Position numbers and translations under genes: made by a program
NCBI GenBank assembly: GCA_002900995.3
Contig: CM035308.1
Span: 3,684,089-3,748,088 of the forward strand
Source: Ganoderma boninense
Lineage: Eukaryota; Basidiomycota; Agaricomycetes; Polyporales; Polyporaceae
Length of the DNA stretch: 64,000 bases
Reading direction: 5' to 3'
In this document: piece after piece, positions 36,706 through 47,061 of the stretch
Layout: the number at the start of each line of letters is the position of its first letter
Position numbering within the stretch: position 1 is the stretch's first letter
Notes under the pieces: generated by a model
What the model saw: the letters and a program-made list of their open reading frames with translations, nothing else
What the model was told of the DNA's origin: nothing
Databases searched by the model: none

Positions 36706-37272
36706 AATGAAACTTGAAGATATGTGTGTGGAGAATGTGGAAGAAAAAGTTGGGTAGATGCGAGGTGGTGATGTGAGTGGAACTTGAGGTCGTCATATAT
36801 GAAGTGGAAAGACATTGGCTCCGAATCCAACCTCCTGCAGCACGAGTCAACTCGTAAGCCAGCAGGAAAGTTGCCTTACGGCGGCATCTCAGTCACGAAT
36901 TTTGTTCAGCGAAGAGGACTTCGAAGTGGCTAAAAATGGAATCGGACGATGAGAATGGCGCTATAAAACGCTCACCGGCAACTGTGCTGATGCTGCGGCA
37001 TCATGTAAGACTGGGACCTTGGATTGACTCCGAGCTCTCGTCATGAGCTACCGTAGCACAAATATATCCGTGCCCCTGTTAACTTCCGTTGGTTTCGGTT
37101 GTTGCTTTAAGGCTCCCCAGCAGCGATACTTGTGTCACGGTCTTGGAAAATACCAGTACCCGTCAATTCCGTGACTTATATAACTTCAGCCTGACTTTCC
37201 CCTTGTCCCCACGCTTGTCTACTTCCTGGAGAGCTTCAGTGTTCTCAACGGCCTCCTAGTGTACCATTTTTG
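36706..37272. other. Intergenic sequence left of the assembly gap
   Basis: No coding sequence recognised. In particular, the missing C-terminal part of the thiamine-diphosphate enzyme interrupted by the gap is not found here. Confidence 0.5.
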
Positions 37273-37372
37273 NNNNNNNNNNNNNNNNNNNNNNNNNNNN
37301 NNNNNNNNNNNNNNNNNNNNNNNNNNNNNNNNNNNNNNNNNNNNNNNNNNNNNNNNNNNNNNNNNNNNNNNN
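37273..37372. other. Assembly gap (exactly 100 N)
   Basis: A run of exactly 100 N, a common placeholder for a gap of unknown length. It interrupts the gene at 37373-38350. Confidence 0.95.
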
Positions 37373-38350
37373 AGGAGGGTCGAGAGCTGCGCGAGGAGCG
37401 GGACGGTCGCAGGGTTCCGCCCGGCGTTCGCAGTGATGATGAGGGGGAACTGGGCGGTGAGGAGCGCTTCTACTATCGTCTTTAAGGCTGGGATGGCGAC
37501 TTTCAGCGGCTGGGGGCGAATGTCAGTGACAGAGAGAGATTAATACCTGAGTCTGGGAGTCCTCCAGCTTGAACTGATGGCCACTTCGAGAATTCAACCT
37601 TCTCGTTGAAGATCGATTCGTCGACCTCCTCCTCGGTAGTCTCACGACGGGCCCAAAGGTACACGGGGCCTTTCGGATGGCTTTTCGCGCTGAAAAGGAG
37701 TTAGTATAGAGCCTAGTTGGAGTTGCTGTGAGTTGACAAACATTTGCAGAGCACGCAGTACCATCTGTCTGGCGTTCTTCCCACTCTGTATCTGCGCAGT
37801 GTACCGCATGTATTGCCGTACGATCGACGGCTGATCAGGAACATCTGTGGCCATCTGTGAGACGCAACTCGAAGAACGCAAACAACACGATTTCAAAAAT
37901 AACCTTGGTGCCACATCGGCCACTCGTTCTTCGTGCCCTTCAGCCGTTTGTCCGATGAATGAGGAGCATGGCCGGCGAAGATAAGAACCGGAGTGTGTCC
38001 GCGATCGACGTTGTGGACCGCACCCCCGAGTCCCTGGTATCGATGATAACCTAATCAGCGAACGTGGCCGACCAAATGAAGGGCTTCCTGGAGCGAACCT
38101 GTGTTCCGACGTCGACATGCACAATAACCGCTGCAGGCTTTCCAGTTACCTGGGCGTAACCCTGGGCTGCGCTAAGCGCGACCATCTCGTGCGGGCAGGT
38201 GATGATCTCTACGGGAGTATTGCCGTGCTCCACTCGCTCGCGCTCGAGATCTTCCAAGAAGGCGGGGTGGTCGTTGCCCCAGTTCACGAACGCATGCGTG
38301 ACGCCTGCGTCGGCAAGGGCCTTGAAGATCATGGACGCAGTGGTGTACAT
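37373..38350 (-). CDS. Thiamine-diphosphate-dependent enzyme (acetolactate-synthase-like), N-terminal part
   Basis: ThDP enzyme of the acetolactate synthase/decarboxylase superfamily; the true substrate is unknown. The start is taken at MYTTASMIFKALADAG (38350). The PYR domain follows: FVNWGNDHPAFLEDLE, then CPHEMVALSAAQGYAQVTGK, whose Glu is the cofactor-activating residue, and IVHVDVGTQ joined by an intron to GLGGAVHNVDRGHTPVLIFA. Later exons give DVPDQPSIVRQYMRYTAQI, KGPVYLWARRE, KWPSVQAGGL and FPLIITANAGRNPATV, the start of the central domain. The sequence then hits the N gap. The PP domain with the Mg-ThDP binding motif (some 250-300 residues) is missing from the window. It is an incomplete gene model, not evidence of truncation in the genome. 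Confidence 0.85.
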
Positions 38351-39245
38351 CCTAGCAGAGTCCCGCTGAGTGGAGAAATTTGTATGAGTGCGAGGGTGAT
38401 GTTGAAGGGACAAGATAAAATCGACGATGGAATGGGATAATCCTCGCTCCCGCAGCTGGTCGACGAGTGTGTCATGTGGAAGCTACGTTTTCCCAGTGGA
38501 CGGCCCGTACGTCGCGCCTTGAGCTCTAGACACTGTAGATGAGTAATCCGGTCAGCCGTAGTCAGCTGTCCCTACAAAAATGGACCACAAGCCCACCAAC
38601 GGTGAGTTGAGTCCCATGATGCCGAACGTCGTGTGTGCAAGGTCGTCCTGAAATACCGGCGAGCCTTGAAGCTTGGAGCTTGAAAGTGGTGAACTTGAAC
38701 ACAGTTTGAACACCCAGTGAGATCTAGGCGCTCATCATCGCTAATCGACATCATAGGATCGGAGATCGGATTGTTATCCGACTCCAACTTGGCTTGAAGC
38801 TTGGCCACCCTCGACTGATATCGCCTATTTTTTCTTTCTTCACTAAGGCCATGTTGACCACCACTTGCCCAGCACTTCATGGACTGTCTTGAGAACGTTG
38901 ACATACACTGGGAGTCCTCTTCATCTTTATTTGAAATATTGCGGAAGAATGCATAATGAGAAACAAGCATTGCGCCGGCATGCAGATCCATTACGTATCC
39001 ATTAGGCTCTATGTAGCGGCCGAACGGTAACAGACGGTTACCGACTTGGTAGGTGTTGCCTTTCTTGTGCAACAATTGGTTTAATATCTATGACTCAGGA
39101 TGACTTCGCTAGCATGGCCACGTTGAAGGGTTCGTGATGCTGCCCTCCATTAAATGCCGAAGCACGATGCGAAACTCCAACCAGGTCGCCGATACTCTCC
39201 GGGCCCCCAGTCATCCTCTTTGCCAACACATCCCCCAGTCTCGTA
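38351..39245. other. Intergenic; unrecognised open frame
   Basis: Between the ThDP enzyme (minus) and dioxygenase copy D (plus). A minus-strand frame at 38572-39075 (167 codons) has no recognisable domain. It might be a relic of a mobile element, but there is no positive evidence. Confidence 0.35.
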
Positions 39246-40097
39246 ATGGCGAAGCGCAAGCAGGACAAAAATGCAGAGCCGCCACTTCACTGGCCCAAGC
39301 ACCTCAAATACATGAAGTCCAGCATCGTTGCGAAACCGCCTTACTGCCAAGGCACCCTGACCTTGCCCAACACCGATTTCACCCTTTTCTATAAGTCAGA
39401 AGGAAATGCTCAGTGAGTGATTCATCGCCGTCATCAAGATACGACGACCCCTCTCATATACCCCTCCTCCTCCATGACAAGTTGCATCAACCTCTCCACC
39501 GCATCTGCTGTGGATTTACAACATCTAGCAGACACGTGCGCCCCGGCCACGTTCGGCGTCGCTGGTGAGGATGTGTACGACGAAACGTATCGTAAAGCAG
39601 GCAAGCTCGACAACAAAGACTTTGCCATCGCATTCGATGCGCGTGGCTCAAGCCTGGTGGACGCCATCCGCACTGAACTGCTTCTCGAAAATCCCATGCG
39701 AATTGAGTCCAAGGACCTCAAGATGGAACTCTACAAGCTGAACGTTTACGGTGCGTCCCTGATGTTGTTCTTCGCTCCACGGCACTCAGGGCGGGGACTT
39801 CAATCCAGGGAAGGATGCCTTTTTCAAGGCACACGTCGACACACCTCGCAGCGATCTTATGTTCGGCTCGCTCGTCATCGTCTTCCCCACTGCGCACGAG
39901 GGAGGCGCACTCAAACTCCGCTATGAAGGCGATACCCTCGAGTGGACGTTCGACTCGTCCGCCTTGCTAGCAGGACAGGAGAGGCCGTCGATCGCCTACG
40001 TCGCGTTCTTCAGCGACGTCGAGCACGAGGTCATGCCCGTCACCTCTGGACACCGCGTGACGATCACGTACAACCTCTACTACGCCGTCAGCGAGCC

Positions 40098-40105
40098 CGA
40101 GCCCT
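40098..40105 (+). repeat. Target-site duplication, left copy (CGAGCCCT)
   Basis: Eight bases identical to 40839-40846, directly flanking the element. Confidence 0.85.
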
Positions 40106-40838
40106 GAGGGACCTACAACGGAGTTTACAAACTGCAGGCCTAATAGGCCTTGCAGCTTTGAAGGCCACCTTTCCCCGCCACATATGTCCCAGATCATCCC
40201 GATCCGCTGTACGCCATTGTAATCATGTCCCTTACCCAATTTTGATCTTTTCCGCTCGCAGCGTTCCACCCCTCCAGTGTTCTGCCACCCAGCCACCCAT
40301 ACTGGTAACCGTGATGTTCAGTGTGTGCTCGCGATGGTGCCACCATGACATCCTGAAGCTACGGACGCCGCAAACCGCTGAGACCTGGGGACCCGCTCTC
40401 TGTCCCGCTGTCCAAAATAGGACGAGGTCTGCCACAAGGTCCGCCACAAGCGCTCTTCCTCGATCCACAACACTGACAGGTGTCAAGCTCGTCAAGATCG
40501 ACGTCGTCGATGTTGCGCGCTGAACCCAGCGAGTCTGGAGGTAGTTAAGGAGTCGCGTTCGCTGCGCCCTCAGGGTTCCGCCACGAAGGGGCAGCGAATG
40601 CGACACGGATGCAAGGCGCAGGTCATAGTGAGTATTTAGCAAGGGGTGGAGGTGCGCGTCCTCGCCGCAGGACGTCGGTCATCGATCAGGAACGGTCCGG
40701 CGACGTTCCACTCGGTTCGAGACCCAAGTTCATCTCGTGGCACGACACAGCGTGCGCCACTGTATGCAGCGGGAAGGTGGCCCTCAAAGCTGCAAGGCCT
40801 ATTAGGCCTGCAGTTTGTAAACTCCGTTGTAGTCCCTA
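40106..40838. mobile_element. Non-autonomous hAT-like DNA transposon (733 bp)
   Basis: The ends are inverted repeats of about 68-70 bp: 40106-40175 and 40771-40838. They begin GAGGGACCTACAACGGAG on the left and, in reverse complement on the right, TAGGGACTACAACGGAG, with only a few differences. An 8-bp duplication of CGAGCCCT flanks it, and removing the element with one duplication restores the host reading frame exactly. The 8-bp duplication and the TAGGG-type terminus are hallmarks of hAT. The inverted repeat itself contains a palindrome, AGGCCTAATAGGCCT. The interior (about 595 bp) encodes no transposase, so it would need a helper element. Confidence 0.85.
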
Positions 40839-40846
40839 CGAGCCCT
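40839..40846 (+). repeat. Target-site duplication, right copy (CGAGCCCT)
   Basis: Matches 40098-40105 base for base. Confidence 0.85.
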
Positions 40847-41523
40847 CCACCGAGCTCAACCAGATCTCAACGAACGAGCAATCGTTCCAGGCAGCTCTGC
40901 AAGCCGCCCTCCAGGACCCGTCCTTCTTGACGACCGGCGGGAACCTGATGTTTGGCCTCAGGCACCAGTACCCGCTGGCGACGTCTTACAAGTCGGGCGA
41001 CAACAAGGAAAAGGAGGCCGCCAAGGCGGCCCTCCGCGCTCTCGAGCCGCGCCTAAAGGCATCGGATGGCGTGATGCTCAAGGTGCTCCGCGAGAATGCG
41101 CTCGACGCGTCGCTCAGGATCCTGTACGAGGCGCGCTGGAGCCAGTGGACCTCATGCCATAGCTACGTTATGGCGGATCGCGTGCTCCCGCTCCCCGGCA
41201 CAGGGAGCATGGTGCAGAAGGGGGCGGCGGAGTACCTCGTGGCTGTGGGCGGCGAGCTCGTCGAGGACGCGGTGCTCCTCGCGGAGCGGCTGGCGAAGAA
41301 GGCACGCCGCGAGCTCTCGAGTTACCGGGACAAGCAGGACGATGCAACATCCGTGTACTGGGTGACTGACCACCCGCTTCGGCGGACGGGCGCGAAGCCA
41401 TTCCAGAAGACAATCCAGACGTATGGGAACGAACCGACGTTGGATGTCGTGTACTGGAAGATCTGGATATTGGCACGAGTCGGGCCCGCGGGGCAGCGAG
41501 CGACCATGGTGGCTCAGGCGTAG

Positions 41524-42316
41524 ATACCTAACTCACATAGTCTGGAATCCCTGTGTCTCGAGACAAGTTGACAATTAAACGCGGGTGTCGTAGACGTCTC
41601 AAAACGTGCTGCGCGGTCTTACCCTGCTTCTCGAGTGGGTATGGGGCCGCGCACACCTCGAAGAAGGAGCCGCACGTCAGTATACGGTATCGGATATCGA
41701 TGGCAACTTCGCTAAGCGGGCTTCTAAATATTACCATATTCGACGTCCAGACGGTCCAGCAAGCTCTAGCTTTTTAAATGACCCCCGTCAGCATTTTGGG
41801 GAGACTGGACGTAGGGTGCGTGCGCTTGAAAAAAAGTAAATGTAAATTGTCTTTGTTCACGACCACTACCGTCATGACAGCACCTCGGCCGACGCTGTTA
41901 GCCCTCATCATGGCTTTGTCCCTGGAAGAATGTACCTTGCCTCAAGGCCGATACCTACGTAATGAAAATCTTGGTCCAAAACTCGAGGCGATCTACATGG
42001 GAGGCCTGATCACCTAACGGGTAAATGTTTCCTACTACGGAAGATGCTAACCTCCTTCCCTTGGCGCAGTGACTCGAAATGATTCATCGGTAAAGACCAT
42101 TTCGGACTCGGATAGCTGAATCTGTCAGTGCAGGAGAGGGCGTGGAGAAGGCGGCATGTCCGTCTAGTATATATAAACCTATGGATCCCTCCTAGCGACA
42201 CCACCATCTCAGCTCCCCGTCATCTTTTATACCAATACCACCCACGTCCTCCGCAGTCCACTCGGGAAGAGCCCCAGTAGAATCTACCGCTCCTGATACC
42301 TCCTCCCTCTTTCATC
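41524..42316. other. Intergenic; no gene recognised
   Basis: Spacer of about 0.8 kb between dioxygenase copies D and E. It contains the promoter region of copy E, including a TATATAAA-like stretch near 42171. No coding feature recognised. Confidence 0.45.
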
Positions 42317-44260
42317 ATGTCAAACGCCAATCGAGATGCACAAGATCCACCTCGCCAGCCTGAGCTGCTCCGATGGCTCAGGTGGAAGATCGCCGCAAGG
42401 CCCCCATACTGCCAGGGGACCTTAGCGCTGCCCAACAGCGACTTCACGCTCTTCTACGGCACGGAGGGCGACGCTCAGTGAGTGTTCTCACCTGCAGTCC
42501 AGCTCACAGGTCGTCATCCCCATCCACGTGTTTACATCAATGTTAGCCGCATCAACCTCTCCGCGTCATCCACGGCCCAGCTGCAGCATCTCGCAGAGAC
42601 GTGTGCCCCGGCCACGTTCGGTGTTGCTGGCGAAGACGTGTACGATGAGACGTACCGCAAGGCGGGCAAGCTCGACAACAAGGACTTCGCGATTGGGTTC
42701 GATGCCCGCAGCTCGAGCCTGGTGGACGTCATCCGCACCGAGCTCCTGGTCGAAAGCCCTACGTGGGTCACATCCGAAAACCTCAACATCGAACTTTACA
42801 AGTTGAACGTTTACGGTGCGTTCCCAAACACTGGTCTTCCCTAGGTGCTTCACTGATAATAGGCGCTGCGATACAGGCAAAGACGCGTTCTTCAAGGCCC
42901 ACGTTGACACACCCCGCAGCGAGCTCATGTTCGGCTCCCTCGTCATCGTCTTCCCCACCCCGCACGAGGGAGGCGCGCTCAAGCTCCGCGCCACTGGGGA
43001 TGGGAATGGAAGGATGCTAGAGTGGACCTTCGACTCATCTGCCCTGCTCGCACAGCAGGAGCAGCCATCGATCGCGTACGTCGCGTTCTTCAGAGACGTC
43101 GAGCACGAGGTCATGCCCGTCACCTCCGGGCACCGCGTGTCGATCACCTACAACCTCTTCTACGCTGTCACCGCATCCCCCTCCGAGCCCTCCTCCCCAC
43201 CCTCGGCGTGCCAGTCCCCAGACAGATCTCGACAAACGAGCAATCCTTTACCGACGCGCTGCGCGCTGTCCTCGCAGACCCCTCCTTCCTGCCCGACGGC
43301 GGGAACCTGATGTTTGGGCTGCGGCACCAGTACCCGCTTGCGACGGCCTCCGAGTCTGAGGGGAGGTACATGCGGCGCCGCGACACGGAGGAAGCGAGAG
43401 AGACCGCCCGCGCAGCGCTCCGTGCGCTCGAAGGCCGGCTGAAGGCGACGGACGGGGTGATGCTGCGGGCGCTGCGTGGGAGCGGGCTCGACGCCGGACT
43501 GAGGGTGCTGTACGAGGCGCACTGGAGCAAGTGGGACCGCACGATGGGGTACGTGATGGCGGACAGAGTGCTGCCGCTGCCGCATGTTGATCACATGATC
43601 GAGGAGTCGGCGGTCGAGGTTCTACAGGGGGAAGGTGGGGAGCTCTTGCAGGACGCAGTGGTGCTCATGGCGAGGGCGATTAAGAGGGAGAAGGCCAGGG
43701 CGGAGGCGAAGGTGAGGCTGGAGGCCAGGGCGGCGGAGAGGGCGAAGGCTAAGGCAGAAGCGGAGGCCAAGGCGGAGGCAGAGGCGGGAACCAAAGGGGA
43801 GGCGGAGGCGAACAAGGACGAAGCGAAGTCGAAGACGAACAAGGACAGCGCAGAGGCGATGGCGGAGAAGGAACAAGACAAAGATGAGGCGGAGAGCGAA
43901 GGTAAGGAGCATGACGAGGATGATGATGACAACGACAGCGACGAAGACCAGGATGACGAAGATGAAGAAGAGGATGAGGACGAGGATGAGGACGAAGATG
44001 AAGAAGAGGACGAGGATGAGGACGACTACGAATACGAGCTTGCACACGCCTTCCCGTGGTCCCGTGACGACGATGCGACGCCGGTGTTTTGGGTGACAGA
44101 TCCTCCGAGAGTGCGGTCGGGCAAGGGGTTCCAGAAGACAATCCAGACGTATGGCAACGAGCCGACGTTGGATGTCGTGTACTGGCGCATCTGGATCTTC
44201 GCGCGTGTCGGCCCCGTGGCGCAGCGAGAGACGGCTCAAGCTCGGGCTTCGGAGGAGTAG
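42317..44260 (+). CDS. Fe(II)/2-oxoglutarate dioxygenase paralogue E with acidic expansion
   Basis: Start MSNANRDAQDPPRQPELLRW, then RPPYCQGTLALPNSDFTLFY. Exon 2 has FGVAGEDVYDETYRKAGKLD. Exon 3 has KAHVDTPRSELMFGSLV and EHEVMPVTSGHRVSITYNLF (HxD, distal His and 2OG Arg present). After YNLFYA the frame changes before ISTNEQSF. Either a 59-nt intron at 43168-43226 (GTCACC...CAGACAG) or a 1-nt indel explains it; the intron keeps phase. The rest reads through to TAG at 44258-44260. Between the LMARAIKRE segment and DDATPVFWVTD the protein has gained about 125 residues, Ala/Lys/Glu-rich and then almost pure Asp/Glu (43670-44040), absent from copies B-D. With the intron, this copy appears intact. 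Confidence 0.8.
43670..44040 (+). repeat. Coding low-complexity tract (Ala/Lys/Glu then Asp/Glu)
   Basis: Purine-rich GAGGCG/GAGGA-type repeats inside dioxygenase copy E. They encode a probable coiled helical stretch (AKAEAEAKAEAEAG) followed by an acidic run (DEDEDEDEDEEEDEDEDD). The long opposite-strand frames here are by-products of its composition. Confidence 0.85.
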
Positions 44261-44479
44261 ATAAGCTTCGTACTTCCTGGATGCCTGCTAGGTACGCGAA
44301 AAGATGTCCCACCGATTGACAACCAAAATCCTGTTCTGAGAATACAGTCAACCAACAAATAGTACCATACAATAAAGTTACAATCGCTGTCGGGTTGGAC
44401 ACCCGGAGTGAAAGCACGACTACAGGCCATGCTTCCCTCGTAAAAAGTATAAGACTTGAAGTCGAAGTGGCCTGCACAT

Positions 44480-45822
44480 TCACCAGCGGAACAGCCGCTG
44501 GAAAACAGTTCTCCTCCGAAGCGTGCCGGATGGGTTCAGCCGCAAGCGGCATTGCTGGGGCCCGGCATCCCGAACTCCAGGGTTCGAGACCGCCCCGAAA
44601 CCACTTGTCTGCGGTGATGACGCGCCGCTGGTGCTCTTTGCACCGACAGAAGCAGAAGTGACTGAACCCACGCTGCTGGAAATGGCACTCTGGCTAGGAG
44701 TACCAGAGGAATGGGTGGTAGTAGAAATTGTGCTGTGAGATGACGATGACGGAGAGGTGGACGTGCCGGCGCCCACGATGGAGACGTCGACGCTGAAGTT
44801 GGAGATAACGAGGTCGGCGCTGCCCGTGAACGGCTCTGTCCCGGTCTGAATCGCGTGCAAGTACTGCGTCTTGGCAACGCCCTGACTGTTGACGAGATAC
44901 TCTGTGTCATGGTACTCTGTTAGGCGATGTGCGGGGGGACATATGGTACACGGGATGCAACGCACGGAAGAAGGCGCTCAGATCGGAGTTGAAGTTGGTG
45001 ATGTCGCCCTCGGCGGTGATGAACGAGAAAACGTCCCAGTTGCTGTTCGGGCCGTGCTTCAGGTTCCAAGTGTGCCCGCCGACTTGGATGTTCGGAGCAA
45101 CGAGGTTCCCGATGCCTCCGACCCTGCCACAAGTCGTCAGGCATTCAGTTAGTGAGATGCAACGGTCCAAGCCTACCCGCCGCGGTTGGAGAGCCATATC
45201 ATGCTGGGTAAAATATGTCAGGAGGGTCATGAATGGGAAGGAATGTAAGTGGACACTTACATCTCGTATGAAGACGCTGCCGAGGCTACATCGCCCGACT
45301 GAGGCACACCGGTCCATATGTCGTACGACATGTCCGCCCTCAGATCATTAGACGCAGACTGGTAATACCATTGCCAGCTCGTCGGCGCAGAGGCGATCTC
45401 TTGCAGCTGCATACCCTTGGCAGTGTTATGGCCGACGTTGGGGTCTTCCTCGGGGCGTTGAATGGGTTGTCGAGAACGCAACGAAAAGGAAAACTCACAG
45501 CTCTTGACATTGTCGGGGTTATTCGCCCATGTGTAACTCGTCTCCCATGAGACCGAGTTCCCGTTCGCCGAATGCAAGGTGGTCGTCTGCGACCCAGTTC
45601 CAGTGTCTTGAGAAGACGGTCCGTGGTTCATCCCAGTAGTTCCGGAGCAGACTGGGAAGAACACTCACCTGCACCCCACAAGTTCTGACAGAGCGTGTAC
45701 GCCCCTGCCGCCGTACAGTCGTTCCCTTGCAGCGTAGTCTGCGCTGACACGTCTGATACCGAGAGAGTTATAAGAAAGAAAGCCAGTATCACGAGCAGCT
45801 CCGCCGGATAGAGTGCGCGCAT
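44480..45822 (-). CDS. Secreted GH12 endoglucanase/xyloglucanase with Ser/Thr-rich tail (350 aa)
   Basis: Extracellular beta-1,4-glucanase of glycoside hydrolase family 12, acting on cellulose or xyloglucan in plant cell walls. Exons: 45822-45669, 45606-45499, 45444-45261, 45203-45177, 45123-44966, 44901-44480 (1053 nt, one frame). A signal peptide (LLVILAFFLITLSVSDVSAQ) precedes YTLCQNLWGA, NGNSVSWETSYTWANNPDNV, YDIWTG and YEIMIWL, whose Glu is the nucleophile. The acid/base Glu is in GTEPFTG. About 95 residues of Ser/Thr-rich tail (TSTSPSSSSHSTISTTTHSS...) follow the catalytic domain and suggest an O-glycosylated linker. No cellulose-binding module or clear GPI signal follows, so the last exon may be mis-modelled. 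Confidence 0.85.
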
Positions 45823-47053
45823 AAGTTACAAGCGACCAAGGGGAGATCGAGGGCAAGTTAAGAATCACCAGCAGCAGTCTGCGGGGTAGATATAAGCCTG
45901 GGGACGACAAGTCTATAGCCCGAGAACGGGGAGTGCACCAGACGGCGACCACGAGGCGGCACGGCCTTGACCAACCGCGCGGCAGCTATCGGGACGTCCT
46001 GCGCTGGCCAGCCGTCAGAGGCGGATATCCAGGCAAAGTCTGCCGATTTCAGTGTACACACCTGGGATTCTGTGGGCTGTTCGTCGTCGTAAACGTGAAG
46101 GCGGGCATGCCTAGTGCCGGACTCGGAGATGATGCCACGATGCAAATTTCCCTCCCGGCTCGGGCATTTCAGGGCGGTGAATTCCCATCAGCGCGCGGCA
46201 AGCCGAGATGCCTCTCGGAGGCGCACCATACCGAACGCAGTTCTGGGACTGTCCATGGCGAAGAAGGGCGAAAATGGCGAGTATGACGAGCTCAGAGATG
46301 GTGGAAAGGGAAGTGGTGCAAGACTGCGGCACACAGCCTCACATGCGGCAGAAGCGTGCGGGGTAGACGCGCCAGCCGTCGACGACGCGGGAAGCCGAGC
46401 TGGCGGTGGGTGCTGGCGTCGTGCTGCCCCTGGCTGTATGCACTTGCGCTGTCGATCGAGCGACGTGTCCGCCGCGGGTGCAGTCCGCGTCCCGCTGCGG
46501 GCCGTGCCCGGGCTTCTCCTGCGGGGCAGCGTGGGTCCGCCTTGTTCGGAGGCGGGAAACGACCGGTGGAAGGCCGTGACTCTGGGGGACATGGAGGGAA
46601 GCATAAGACATTGAAGGAAGCATCGAACATGGAGGGAAGTATCAGACATGGTGGGAGGTGGGCGACATGGGGGAGGAGGGAGACATGGAGGGAGACGGGC
46701 TGGCGAGATGGAGAGGGGGCTTCAATGGCGTCCTGCTCGACTGGAGAGGCGTCGTGCGGTCGTCATGGACGCAGGGAGCACAAGAGCAGGAATCCGGTGC
46801 TACAGCGAAATGCGGGCGAGGTACTGAGGGTAAAGTAAGCACATACTCGGGCTATTTACTGGCTCCAAGGGGGCGTAAAATCGTACATACACACAGATTT
46901 GAGGAGAGCAAAAACGGTAGTATAGTGCAGAGAGCACTCGGACGTTGGTGGGAGGGGGAGGTCGAGTGCCGCGAGCGCCTGCTAACCCCAAGTTCCGCGT
47001 CCGGACACCGGGGGCGCTAACTCGACTTGTCTCCTGCCACCTCGCTCCTCCGA
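45823..47053. other. Intergenic, GC-rich; no gene recognised
   Basis: No supported gene. Long frames on both strands at 46111-46840 reflect GC-rich and repetitive composition. A degenerate minisatellite lies at 46587-46715. Confidence 0.45.
46587..46715 (+). repeat. Degenerate minisatellite (ACATGGAGGGAAG-type units)
   Basis: The motif ACATGGAGGGA(A/G) recurs at least three times with variants (ACATTGAAGGAAG, ACATGGTGGGAGG, ACATGGGGGAGGAGG), spaced irregularly by about 15-30 bp. Confidence 0.6.
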
Positions 47054-47061
47054 CGTACTGC
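47054..47061 (+). repeat. Putative target-site duplication, left (CGTACTGC)
   Basis: Identical to 49786-49793. The boundary C is ambiguous, so the duplication may be 7 or 8 bp. Confidence 0.65.

Larger units (their letters stand above)
39246..41523 (+). pseudogene. Fe(II)/2-oxoglutarate dioxygenase paralogue D, disrupted by a hAT-like insertion
   Basis: Exon 1 is 39246-39412 (MAKRKQDKNAEPPLHWPKHL ... SSIVAKPPYCQGTLTLP). Exon 2 carries INLSTASAVDLQHLADTCAP and GVAGEDVYDETYRKAGKLDN. Exon 3 has KAHVDTPRSDLMFGSLV and EHEVMPVTSGHRVTITYNLY, so the catalytic motifs are complete. Twelve nucleotides after the codons YYAVSEPEP the frame meets TGA (40105-40107), made by the edge of the 733-bp insertion at 40106-40838. 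Past the element and one copy of its target duplication, coding resumes in frame with STELNQISTNEQSF and runs unbroken to TAG at 41521-41523. Apart from the insertion I see no lesion, so the event looks recent. A truncated protein with the whole catalytic core might still be made. Confidence 0.85.

Noticed and set aside
38572..39075. 167-codon minus-strand ORF as a transposase remnant
   Set aside because: No catalytic motif, terminal repeat or target duplication supports it.
40609..41523. 304-codon ORF starting inside the hAT-like element as a separate gene
   Set aside because: Its first ~75 codons are transposon sequence; the rest is the 3' part of dioxygenase D in its original frame.
43591..44552. 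Long minus-strand frames opposite dioxygenase E
   Set aside because: They are composition by-products of the GAG/GAC-rich acidic tract, with no domain and only low-complexity Ser/Val or Arg/His sequence.
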